Part shown: positions 11,254 to 20,796 of the stretch, piece after piece
Layout of the letters: every line of letters starts with the position of its first letter
Numbering within the stretch: the first letter of the stretch is position 1
NCBI GenBank assembly: GCA_016946835.1
Contig: JACVTC010000004.1
Coordinates: forward strand, 2,034,501 to 2,098,500
Length of the DNA: 64,000 nt
From: Neocallimastix lanati (nom. inval.)
Taxonomy: Eukaryota > Neocallimastigomycota > Neocallimastigomycetes > Neocallimastigales > Neocallimastigaceae
Direction: 5' to 3'
The notes under the pieces: model-generated
Seen by the model: only the letters and a program-made list of their open reading frames with translations
Database searches by the model: none
What the model was told of the DNA's origin: nothing
Translations under genes and position numbers: made by a program

Positions 11254-12626
11254 TAAATTTAAAAAATATTATTTCTGGTATAGTTGTTAGTAACTAATAC
11301 CATGAATCAAACTACTTAGGGTTCGATTCACATTTATTATTATTTTATAGTTTTATTCTAAAAAATATCTAGAAGATTCTTTATAGTTCAAGAAATTACT
11401 AGAATTTCTTGATAATTCTTGTGTTTAATTAATTAAAATTTATTCTATTAAATTCTTAATTCTATTGTTTTCTATTTTTTCTAAATTTTTCGATTTTTAA
11501 GAACTTTTTAGAAACTTTTATTTTTATTTTTTAATAACTTTAACTTTTGAAAAAAATATAAATATGAGTAAAATTCTTATTAACAAATATTCTTTTCTTT
11601 GTGTTTTTTATTTTAATTTTGTTTAGTTAATAAAACTTAATTTTTAATAAAACTTTTTTTAATATTAATACTATATCAACCCTTGCGGCTTATAGTATTA
11701 TAATAAATATAATTAATAAAATAATTATAATAAAAGAAAAAAAATAAATAAAAAATAAAATAATTTTTGTTTTTTTTTGAGTGTTATTATATTTATTATA
11801 ATATTTTGTTATAATAAAAAACACCCAAGATTTAGACGCCGTGCCTTGATATATCTACCCTTTTGTTTGGTTTGAAGCTTTCTTTTGGAATTAGTGTCTA
11901 CTGCCTTTTTGTTTTCTTTTTGGACTTTATTTTTTGAATCTCTCGGATTTTCTGTTTCCTTTGTTTTTGGTTTCTGTTTGGCTACTTATCTTATTGGCTT
12001 CAGGTTTCCACTTTTGGTTAGATTCTTTCTGTTTGCCTTGGATTTCTTATTTTTGGTCTTGGTTTCTGTTTCCATTGGTTTCAGATTTCTTAGTTTTGGA
12101 CTTGGTTTTTGTTTCCATTGGTTTCGGGTTTCTGATTCTTGGTTTCTACTTTTGGACAAAATCTCTTCTTCTCTTAGTCTCTGATATCTTCTTTGGGTTC
12201 AGCCTTGCTTCTTGAATCTACTTTTTTTTTTTAAAAAATAAAATTCTCGGTTTTTGGTATTAATAGCAAACTCACAATAATACCAAAATCTATCTAGGCG
12301 AAAAAAAAAAAAATTTTGATATAAAAAAAAAAAAAAAAAAAAAAAAATTCTTTAAGAAGTTCTACAGTTCTTGAGACTTTTTAAAGAATATTACAGGTAA
12401 ATATAATATTTAAATATACTAGGAGCGATTAGAGCTCATAAACAGAGTTTCGGCGGTTAGTAACTGTAAAGATATTATTAATATCTTTATAAATTTTAAT
12501 TAAATTTAATCATAAATTTAAGTAAAATTGAAATAAATCTATTAAAAATCACGTGTATAAAATTATTGCAAATAATTTTAAACAAAACTTCGACTTCTTC
12601 CCAATCACATTAATAAATTAAAAATT
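11254..12626 (+). repeat. Chromovirus LTR/leader segment, copy 1 (interrupted by T1/T2)
   Basis: Same sequence as 18235-19607, 25217-26589 and 32198-33570. Contains a tRNA-like A/B box (11269-11340), a T/G-rich degenerate repeat of a TTGGTTTC-like unit (about 11880-12220), an 11-bp inverted repeat TTTTGGTATTA/TAATACCAAAA (12252-12288), a poly-A tract and the hairpin GAGC-7nt-GCTC (12423-12437). The first ~82 bp of the LTR lie beyond T1, outside the window. I could not fix the LTR 3' end: no clear TG..CA pair or TGG primer site was found. Confidence 0.75.
11269..11340 (+). other. tRNA-like Pol III promoter remnant in chromovirus LTR, copy 1
   Basis: The A-box-like stretch GGTATAGTTGTTAGTAAC and the B-box-like GGTTCGATTC (11320-11329) are at tRNA spacing (about 40 bases). 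Taking T8 of a tRNA as 11276 puts position 1 at 11269. Acceptor, anticodon and T stems do not pair well, so this is a degenerate tRNA or a bare promoter, not a working tRNA. The T2 target duplication ends 11 bases before position 1, the same spacing as T4 from tRNA-Thr. Confidence 0.6.
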
Positions 12627-13251
12627 TCTCTTGTGAAACTAGTAATTGAAAATCATTTCTTTTTATGTAATTTAATTTAAATAATAAGAGTTAAGGTTTT
12701 TTACAAGATAAATTAACAACATGAAACTATGCAATTAGTCATGTTGAAACTTGCGGCATTTTATGCTAAAATCATATTAAATAATTATGACAACTTTTAT
12801 ATTAATTTTAAATAGAAAATATAATAAGAATTTATTAATAATATTTAAATAATAAATAAATAATAAATGAGCTCGATTGAAATTGTTTATATTTATTTTA
12901 GTTATTAATTATAATTCTCTTTATTTAGTAATAGTTAATTATTTATTATTAGTTTAGGTTAGTATTGTTTTTAAATAAATAGTTAGATAATATAATTCAA
13001 TAGGAATTATATATTCTAAATGTAATAAGATAAAAATATAAATAGTTAACCAAATTTCATGTATTTTAATCGATGTAATTGTTATTAACGATTTATTGTT
13101 AATAACACTAATAATTAATAAAGATTATTTTAAAATCTAAATATAATAAAACTTATTTGTTTATAAAACATTTTTGTGTTATTTAGTGTTATTATAATTT
13201 TTGACTTATAATCTATTTTTTAAATCAAAACTTTATAGTAACTAGTTTCAG
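12466..13251 (+). other. Possible intron in the chromovirus leader, copy 1
   Basis: GTAAAG at 12466 and TTTCAG ending at 13251 bracket 786 AT-rich bases that separate two parts (GAGC hairpin and closing-stem domain) which are contiguous in the T4 leader. If joined, AGTTTC and GAAACT would pair across the junction. Inferred only; RNA data are absent. Contains a palindrome TGTTATTAAC-8nt-GTTAATAACA (13080-13107). Equivalent stretches lie in copies 2 and 3. Confidence 0.35.
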
Positions 13252-13275
13252 TAGGTTAGAAACTATAGCCGTTAA

Positions 13276-13430
13276 TTATTCGAATATAAACGGGCTTCAA
13301 AACCCTAGGGCGTGAAGAGCGTGTGGATTAAACGAAAGCCACATCCTACCAACCAACTTCAACAGTTCGGTGGTTGCTCTATTCGAATAAGCTCTGGCGA
13401 ATAAGGAACTATAGTCACCGAAGGCTATAG
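13276..13430 (+). ncRNA. Chromovirus leader RNA domain A, copy 1
   Basis: 11-bp closing stem TTATTCGAATA/TATTCGAATAA (13276-13286 with 13380-13390). Inside are GGG/CCC, GTGTGG/CCACAT and CAACCA/TGGTTG hairpins, the last one carrying CTTCAACAG (13357-13365). An 18-nt linker GCTCTGGCGAATAAGGAA leads to CTATAG-TCACCGAAGG-CTATAG (13409-13430). T4 has linker GCACTGGCGAATAAGGAG and the same loop. Confidence 0.7.
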
Positions 13431-13814
13431 GTTGGTCGTGAAGGTAAAGCGACTTTAAAATATATAGTTTATAATTTTTTATTTTGAGGTCTAGTATATA
13501 CCTCTAGTTAGTAACTCTTGCCGGTTTTTTATTTTGTTGTAAGGCATAAAAGAGTGAAATTTAGTCTAGTTATTATATTTACCAAATTAAATTTAAAAAA
13601 AAAAAAAAAAATTTAAATCAGCAATTAAACTAAACGCCTAGAAAAATAATAATTTATAATTCTTTATCATTACAATTTTCATTCGGGAGCACTAATAAAA
13701 AAAAAAAAAAAAAAAAAAAAAATAATAATAATAATAGTGATAATATTAAATAAATCTTCCTATTGCAATTCTTAAACTATTCTTAAACTTGTTTATAATT
13801 TAATAATTCTTTCA

Positions 13815-16800
13815 ATGTCTTCTTCATCAAACGATTTTCATTTTAATGGCGATTCAGCTAAGCTCAAGGGATTTTTAGCTTATGTTGGGTTAGCCATTGC
13901 ACTTCGTCCTGAATATTTCACCAATGATCCGTTAAAAGTAGCTTATACCATCACTTTGTTAAGAGATGAAGCTATGGATTGGGCTGCAGACTTGATGAAT
14001 GAAAATAACCCAGTCCTTGACGATTTTAACGCTTTCATTGAACTTATGAAGGATAGATTCAGTGACGTAGATGCAGTTTTTAATTGTAATCAAGCTCTTA
14101 TGCATATTAAGCAAAAAGTATATGGTAAAGTCACTGATTACAATAATGAATTCCGTAGGCTTTCGGAAAAAACGGACTGGAATGAATTTGCCTTAATGGA
14201 TGCTTATATTGAAGGATTGCTACCAAGACTTCAAGAAAGAGTAATTAGTTTGTTCCCTCCTCCTGCCAAATTAAGTGAACTAATGCGAATTACCAATCGT
14301 ATAGATCATCAAATGACTCGATTTGCAACGATCAACAATTACAATTCTAGAAATAACAGTAATAATAATAATAATTCTCGTAATAATAGGAAGTATTTTA
14401 GATTTAACTCTAGTAATAATAGAAACGCCAATTCTAATTCTTTTTTCAAATCAAATAATGATTCAAATTACTCTCATTTATCCCCTGAAGAAAGAGCAAG
14501 AAGAATTAAAGAAGGGCTTTGTCTATATTGTGGACAATCAGGCCATAAATTAATAAATTGTCCAAAGCGAGCAAATAAACCTGGCTCCTCCCATATGGCT
14601 AGATCTAATTCTTCTAAGAAATTTAATAAAGATTGTATTATTAAGTGTTCCTTTAACTACAAAAATAAATGGATTAAAGCTAAGGCTCTTATAGATTCCG
14701 GCTCCGACTTGAATCTTATGGATAGTAATTTTGCTAAAATTAATAATTTTAAGCTTGTACATGATAATTTAGAAGCTGATAACATTACTGGTATTGGTGG
14801 TGGCAAAGACGTTGTTGGTAAAACTATACCAATATTATTTAAAGTTAGTAACCTTCAGGTCTTAACAGAATTTTTTGTTATTGATTTGAACGACAAATTT
14901 GAGTGCTTAATTGGTTCTAGATTTCTTAAAGAAAATAAATCATCAATTGATTTCAACAATAATATTTTAAGCTTTTGCAATAGTAATAACAATGCGTCAG
15001 ATTCTTCCTTTGTTGAATCAATACCTTCAACCTCGGTTAACTCTACTTCACTTTCTCTTACTTCGAATACTTCCGACTCTATCTCTTCGAAATCAGCCTA
15101 TTCCAGTTCATACACCCCTAATAATTCTTTGTTTGATAATTCTTCTATTTCTCCTTCAGTGTTGAAGAATTCAATTGCCTCTTCCCCAAACATGGATACT
15201 CCAAATAAAACACTTCCCGCCATTTATCTAGAATTCTCTGATGTATTTAGTGAAGAAGAAGCTAAAATCTTACCTCCTCATTCTAGTTTTGATTGTGCTA
15301 TTGACCTTAAACCTAATACTAAGTTATATTATAGTGCAATTTATCCCCTTACAATTCCCGAAGAAATAGCTTTAGAAAAAATTATTAAAGACTATTTAAA
15401 ATACGGCTTTATTGTTAGGTCAAAATCAGAAGCTGGTCATCCAATTTTATTTGCTCCAAAAGATAATGGTGAGTTACGTATGTGTATTGATCTTAGGAAA
15501 CTTAATGAAATCACCATTAGAGATAGTTATCCTATGCCTTTAACAACTGTTATTTTTAATAAAGCTCCTGGTCATAAGTATTACTCAAAGCTTGATTTAA
15601 AATCTGCTTACTTCCAAATTCGTATCAGGTCTGGAGATGAATACAAAACAGCTTTTGTATGTAGCTTAGGACACTTTGAATTTAGAGTTATGCCTTTCGG
15701 TTTCAAGAATGCACCTGCCTGTTTTCAAAGAATGATTGATACTGCATTAAGTGACTATTTAGGTAAATTTTGCTATGCCTATATTGATGATATTATCATT
15801 TTTTCTGATGATCTTTCTGAACATCATTTACACGTTAAAAAAGTACTATTACAACTTAGGAAATTTCATTTACATGTTAACCTTGAAAAATGTGAGTTTG
15901 ATAAGTTCGAAGTTAAATTTTTAGGATATTATGTATCTTCAGATGGTCTTAAGATGGATATTAAGAAAGTCTCAGCTATTTTAGATTGGCCTGCTCCAAC
16001 TACAGTTAAAGAAGTTCAATCGTTTCTTGGCCTAGCCAATTTCTACAGACGCTTTATAAAAAATTTTGCTAAAATTGCTTATCCTCTTAATAAACTTACA
16101 AGAAAAAATGTTCCTTTTGTTTGGTCAAAAGATGCTAATGACTCTTTTGAACTTCTTAAACGTTCTTTTACTTCTGCTCCCATCCTTATTCCTGTTGATC
16201 CTAATTCTCAATTTTTTGTTGAAACGGATGCAAGTAATTTTGCGCTTGGATGTATTTTATCCCAAGTTAGCTCTAAAGATAATAAGCTTCATCCAATTGC
16301 TTTCTATTCTAGAGCTTTTACCTCTGCTGAATGCAATTATCCAATTTATGATAAAGAGTTACTTGCTATTAAGACTGCTTTTGAAACTTGGAGGTACTAT
16401 TTAGAAGGTGCTAAGAATACTATTAAAGTTCTTACTGATCATAGAAATCTACTCTACTTTAAGAAACCAGAACAGCTTTCACAACGTTTAATTAGATGGT
16501 CAATGTTCTTTACTCGATTTGACTTTCAAATTGAGTATCGTCCAGGTTCTCGCGGTGGTAAGCCAGATGCTTTATCTCGCCGTCCTGATTATGATAATCA
16601 TGAATCTGCTAAACCTTACCAAGTACTTAAACCGGAAAATTTTTGTTTTACTTCAAGGATCTCTATTGAATCAAATCTACAAGATGAAATTAAAAAGTGT
16701 TACTCCAAGGATCCTTTCTTTAATAATGTTAAGATATATTTTGAAAAGCCTTCTGCTAATGAGAAACCCATTGCTTCGGTTGATCTCCTTTCGTTCTCCA

Positions 16801-18143
16801 ATGGTATTCTTTTATATGACAATCTTATTTATATTCCTGAATGCCTTAGATTTAAAATTCTTTGTTCTTGTCATGATTCTCCTACTGCTGGCCACTTTGG
16901 CATAAATAAAACCTCTGACTTAGTTTCTAGAAATTATTGGTGGCCTGGTATGCATAAGGATATTAAAAAATATATTCGTACTTGTAATGTGTGCTGCGCT
17001 TCAAAAGCTCCTCGTCATAAACCTTACGGTTTACTTAAATCTTTACCCATTGGCAATAATCCTTGGGAATCAATTTCAATGGATTTTATAACTGATCTTC
17101 CCTCTTCCAATGGTATGTCTTGTATTCTTGTCGTAGTTGATCGCTTTACGAAGATGGCTCATTTTGTTCCCTTTAAATCAGTTCCCTCTGCTGAGGATTG
17201 TGCTGAACAATTTCTTAATTCTATTTTCAAACTTCATGGTCTGCCAAAGGATATTGTGTCGGATAGAGGTACTCAGTTTACTTCTAAATTTTGGAATAGA
17301 TTATTTAATTTACTTCATGTTGATCTTTGTTTATCATCTGCTCATCATCAGCAAACTAATGGCCAAACGGAGAGGGTAAACGCAATACTTGAACAATACT
17401 TAAGATGTTATGTTAATTATCAACAAAATAATTGGATGGAATATTTATCTCTTGCAGAATTTGCTTACAATAACACAATACAAGAATCTGCAAATGCTAC
17501 TCCTTTCTTTCTTAATTATGGGTTAAATCCTAAATTTGATCCTTCTACTCCAGATGTTTCTATTGTCCCTCGTGCTGAAATTATTGCTAAAGACTTAAAA
17601 GAATTAAGAAATGTACTTAAAGAAAATCTTCAAAGTGCAGTTAATTTTCAAAAAAAATATTATGATGATAAACATATGTCTCCGCCTGAGTTTAAAGTTG
17701 GCTCAAAAGTTTGGCTGTTAAGGAATGATTTAATAAATAATAAAAAAGGTAAACTTGCTCCTAAGAAATCTGGTCCATTTACTATTTTAAAGAAAATTTC
17801 AGATGTAAGTTATAAATTAAAGTTACCAAACTCTTTTAGGGTCTTTCCAGTTTTCCACGTTTCACTTCTTGAGCCAGCCTATGAAAATGAATTTACAGAA
17901 AGAAATATCCCAACTCCAAAACCTATTATACTTAATGGAGAAAAAGAATATGAAGTTGAATCTATTCTTGATTCAAAGAAATTTCATAACAAAATTAAAT
18001 ATTTAATTCATTGGAAAGGTTATGATGATTCTGAAAACTCATGGGAACCTTTTGAGAATCTTCATTGCAATAAACTTCTTGCCGAATTCCACAAGAAGTT
18101 TCCAAATAAACCAAAACCTAAGACGTCTGGAATCCGTCTCTAA
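13815..18143 (+). CDS. gag-pol: Chromovirus Gag-Pol polyprotein, copy 1
   Basis: 1442 codons in one frame, so Gag and Pol are made as one protein and must be matured by protease, as in Tf1/sushi-type elements. Order: capsid (1-180), Asn/Ser-rich spacer, CCHC knuckle CLYCGQSGHKLINC (about 235-249), protease with DSGS (about 290), Ser-rich linker, reverse transcriptase with YIDD (about 655), RNase H (ETDAS about 801, TDHRNLLYF about 874), integrase HHCC finger (about 1020-1065), DDE core (MDFITDLP, SDRGTQFTS, TNGQTERVN; about 1090-1185), GPY/F module (SGPFTILKK) and a C-terminal chromodomain (about 1378-1430; YEVE, HWKGY, NSWEP keep the aromatic cage). The chromodomain suggests targeting to methylated H3 chromatin. 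Intact in all three copies. Confidence 0.95.
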   Translation: MSSSSNDFHFNGDSAKLKGFLAYVGLAIALRPEYFTNDPLKVAYTITLLRDEAMDWAADLMNENNPVLDDFNAFIELMKDRFSDVDAVFNCNQALMHIKQKVYGKVTDYNNEFRRLSEKTDWNEFALMDAYIEGLLPRLQERVISLFPPPAKLSELMRITNRIDHQMTRFATINNYNSRNNSNNNNNSRNNRKYFRFNSSNNRNANSNSFFKSNNDSNYSHLSPEERARRIKEGLCLYCGQSGHKLINCPKRANKPGSSHMARSNSSKKFNKDCIIKCSFNYKNKWIKAKALIDSGSDLNLMDSNFAKINNFKLVHDNLEADNITGIGGGKDVVGKTIPILFKVSNLQVLTEFFVIDLNDKFECLIGSRFLKENKSSIDFNNNILSFCNSNNNASDSSFVESIPSTSVNSTSLSLTSNTSDSISSKSAYSSSYTPNNSLFDNSSISPSVLKNSIASSPNMDTPNKTLPAIYLEFSDVFSEEEAKILPPHSSFDCAIDLKPNTKLYYSAIYPLTIPEEIALEKIIKDYLKYGFIVRSKSEAGHPILFAPKDNGELRMCIDLRKLNEITIRDSYPMPLTTVIFNKAPGHKYYSKLDLKSAYFQIRIRSGDEYKTAFVCSLGHFEFRVMPFGFKNAPACFQRMIDTALSDYLGKFCYAYIDDIIIFSDDLSEHHLHVKKVLLQLRKFHLHVNLEKCEFDKFEVKFLGYYVSSDGLKMDIKKVSAILDWPAPTTVKEVQSFLGLANFYRRFIKNFAKIAYPLNKLTRKNVPFVWSKDANDSFELLKRSFTSAPILIPVDPNSQFFVETDASNFALGCILSQVSSKDNKLHPIAFYSRAFTSAECNYPIYDKELLAIKTAFETWRYYLEGAKNTIKVLTDHRNLLYFKKPEQLSQRLIRWSMFFTRFDFQIEYRPGSRGGKPDALSRRPDYDNHESAKPYQVLKPENFCFTSRISIESNLQDEIKKCYSKDPFFNNVKIYFEKPSANEKPIASVDLLSFSNGILLYDNLIYIPECLRFKILCSCHDSPTAGHFGINKTSDLVSRNYWWPGMHKDIKKYIRTCNVCCASKAPRHKPYGLLKSLPIGNNPWESISMDFITDLPSSNGMSCILVVVDRFTKMAHFVPFKSVPSAEDCAEQFLNSIFKLHGLPKDIVSDRGTQFTSKFWNRLFNLLHVDLCLSSAHHQQTNGQTERVNAILEQYLRCYVNYQQNNWMEYLSLAEFAYNNTIQESANATPFFLNYGLNPKFDPSTPDVSIVPRAEIIAKDLKELRNVLKENLQSAVNFQKKYYDDKHMSPPEFKVGSKVWLLRNDLINNKKGKLAPKKSGPFTILKKISDVSYKLKLPNSFRVFPVFHVSLLEPAYENEFTERNIPTPKPIILNGEKEYEVESILDSKKFHNKIKYLIHWKGYDDSENSWEPFENLHCNKLLAEFHKKFPNKPKPKTSGIRL

Positions 18144-18152
18144 GGGAGAGAG

Positions 18153-19607
18153 TTATAACAGAATCAATAATTACAATTATTTTATTATTTTAATATTTAG
18201 TATTATTTTTCAATAAAGTTTTAAAACAAATAATTAAATTTAAAAAATATTATTTCTGGTATAGTTGTTAGTAACTAATACCATGAATCAAACTACTTAG
18301 GGTTCGATTCACATTTATTATTATTTTATAGTTTTATTCTAAAAAATATCTAGAAGATTCTTTATAGTTCAAGAAATTACTAGAATTTCTTGATAATTCT
18401 TGTGTTTAATTAATTAAAATTTATTCTATTAAATTCTTAATTCTATTGTTTTCTATTTTTTCTAAATTTTTCGATTTTTAAGAACTTTTTAGAAACTTTT
18501 ATTTTTATTTTTTAATAACTTTAACTTTTGAAAAAAATATAAATATGAGTAAAATTCTTATTAACAAATATTCTTTTCTTTGTGTTTTTTATTTTAATTT
18601 TGTTTAGTTAATAAAACTTAATTTTTAATAAAACTTTTTTTAATATTAATACTATATCAACCCTTGCGGCTTATAGTATTATAATAAATATAATTAATAA
18701 AATAATTATAATAAAAGAAAAAAAATAAATAAAAAATAAAATAATTTTTGTTTTTTTTTGAGTGTTATTATATTTATTATAATATTTTGTTATAATAAAA
18801 AACACCCAAGATTTAGACGCCGTGCCTTGATATATCTACCCTTTTGTTTGGTTTGAAGCTTTCTTTTGGAATTAGTGTCTACTGCCTTTTTGTTTTCTTT
18901 TTGGACTTTATTTTTTGAATCTCTCGGATTTTCTGTTTCCTTTGTTTTTGGTTTCTGTTTGGCTACTTATCTTATTGGCTTCAGGTTTCCACTTTTGGTT
19001 AGATTCTTTCTGTTTGCCTTGGATTTCTTATTTTTGGTCTTGGTTTCTGTTTCCATTGGTTTCAGATTTCTTAGTTTTGGACTTGGTTTTTGTTTCCATT
19101 GGTTTCGGGTTTCTGATTCTTGGTTTCTACTTTTGGACAAAATCTCTTCTTCTCTTAGTCTCTGATATCTTCTTTGGGTTCAGCCTTGCTTCTTGAATCT
19201 ACTTTTTTTTTTTAAAAAATAAAATTCTCGGTTTTTGGTATTAATAGCAAACTCACAATAATACCAAAATCTATCTAGGCGAAAAAAAAAAAAATTTTGA
19301 TATAAAAAAAAAAAAAAAAAAAAAAAAATTCTTTAAGAAGTTCTACAGTTCTTGAGACTTTTTAAAGAATATTACAGGTAAATATAATATTTAAATATAC
19401 TAGGAGCGATTAGAGCTCATAAACAGAGTTTCGGCGGTTAGTAACTGTAAAGATATTATTAATATCTTTATAAATTTTAATTAAATTTAATCATAAATTT
19501 AAGTAAAATTGAAATAAATCTATTAAAAATCACGTGTATAAAATTATTGCAAATAATTTTAAACAAAACTTCGACTTCTTCCCAATCACATTAATAAATT
19601 AAAAATT
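18153..19607 (+). repeat. Chromovirus LTR/leader segment, copy 2
   Basis: Begins right after the polypurine tract AAGGGAGAGAG that follows the stop codon of ORF copy 1; the LTR start is taken here as TTATAACAG. Shows the uninterrupted sequence into which T1 and T2 inserted in copy 1 (TTAAATTT at 18234). The end is set by where copy 4 loses similarity, not by a proven LTR end. Confidence 0.7.
18250..18321 (+). other. tRNA-like Pol III promoter remnant in chromovirus LTR, copy 2
   Basis: Same A/B-box sequence as at 11269. No insertion upstream of this copy. Confidence 0.55.
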
Positions 19608-20256
19608 TCTCTTGTGAAACTAGTAATTGAAAATCATTTCTTTTTATGTAATTTAATTTAAATAATAAGAGTTAAGGTTTTTTACAAGATAAATTAACAA
19701 CATGAAACTATGCAATTAGTCATGTTGAAACTTGCGGCATTTTATGCTAAAATCATATTAAATAATTATGACAACTTTTATATTAATTTTAAATAGAAAA
19801 TATAATAAGAATTTATTAATAATATTTAAATAATAAATAAATAATAAATGAGCTCGATTGAAATTGTTTATATTTATTTTAGTTATTAATTATAATTCTC
19901 TTTATTTAGTAATAGTTAATTATTTATTATTAGTTTAGGTTAGTATTGTTTTTAAATAAATAGTTAGATAATATAATTCAATAGGAATTATATATTCTAA
20001 ATGTAATAAGATAAAAATATAAATAGTTAACCAAATTTCATGTATTTTAATCGATGTAATTGTTATTAACGATTTATTGTTAATAACACTAATAATTAAT
20101 AAAGATTATTTTAAAATCTAAATATAATAAAACTTATTTGTTTATAAAACATTTTTGTGTTATTTAGTGTTATTATAATTTTTGACTTATAATCTATTTT
20201 TTAAATCAAAACTTTATAGTAACTAGTTTCAGTAGGTTAGAAACTATAGCCGTTAA

Positions 20257-20411
20257 TTATTCGAATATAAACGGGCTTCAAAACCCTAGGGCGTGAAGAG
20301 CGTGTGGATTAAACGAAAGCCACATCCTACCAACCAACTTCAACAGTTCGGTGGTTGCTCTATTCGAATAAGCTCTGGCGAATAAGGAACTATAGTCACC
20401 GAAGGCTATAG
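20257..20411 (+). ncRNA. Chromovirus leader RNA domain A, copy 2
   Basis: Identical in sequence to 13276-13430, including closing stem and TCACCGAAGG loop. Confidence 0.7.
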
Positions 20412-20796
20412 GTTGGTCGTGAAGGTAAAGCGACTTTAAAATATATAGTTTATAATTTTTTATTTTGAGGTCTAGTATATACCTCTAGTTAGTAACTCTT
20501 GCCGGTTTTTTATTTTGTTGTAAGGCATAAAAGAGTGAAATTTAGTCTAGTTATTATATTTACCAAATTAAATTTAAAAAAAAAAAAAAAAATTTAAATC
20601 AGCAATTAAACTAAACGCCTAGAAAAATAATAATTTATAATTCTTTATCATTACAATTTTCATTCGGGAGCACTAATAAAAAAAAAAAAAAAAAAAAAAA
20701 AAAATAATAATAATAATAGTGATAATATTAAATAAATCTTCCTATTGCAATTCTTAAACTATTCTTAAACTTGTTTATAATTTAATAATTCTTTCA

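Noticed and set aside
11269-11340. Calling the LTR segment a functional tRNA.
   Set aside because: A and B boxes are present but acceptor, anticodon and T stems do not pair, and position 33 is not T.
11885-12215. Two overlapping frames of 93-99 codons in each chromovirus LTR copy.
   Set aside because: They are translations of a T/G-rich degenerate repeat (Phe/Leu/Ser/Gly-rich) in non-coding LTR sequence, with no conserved domain.
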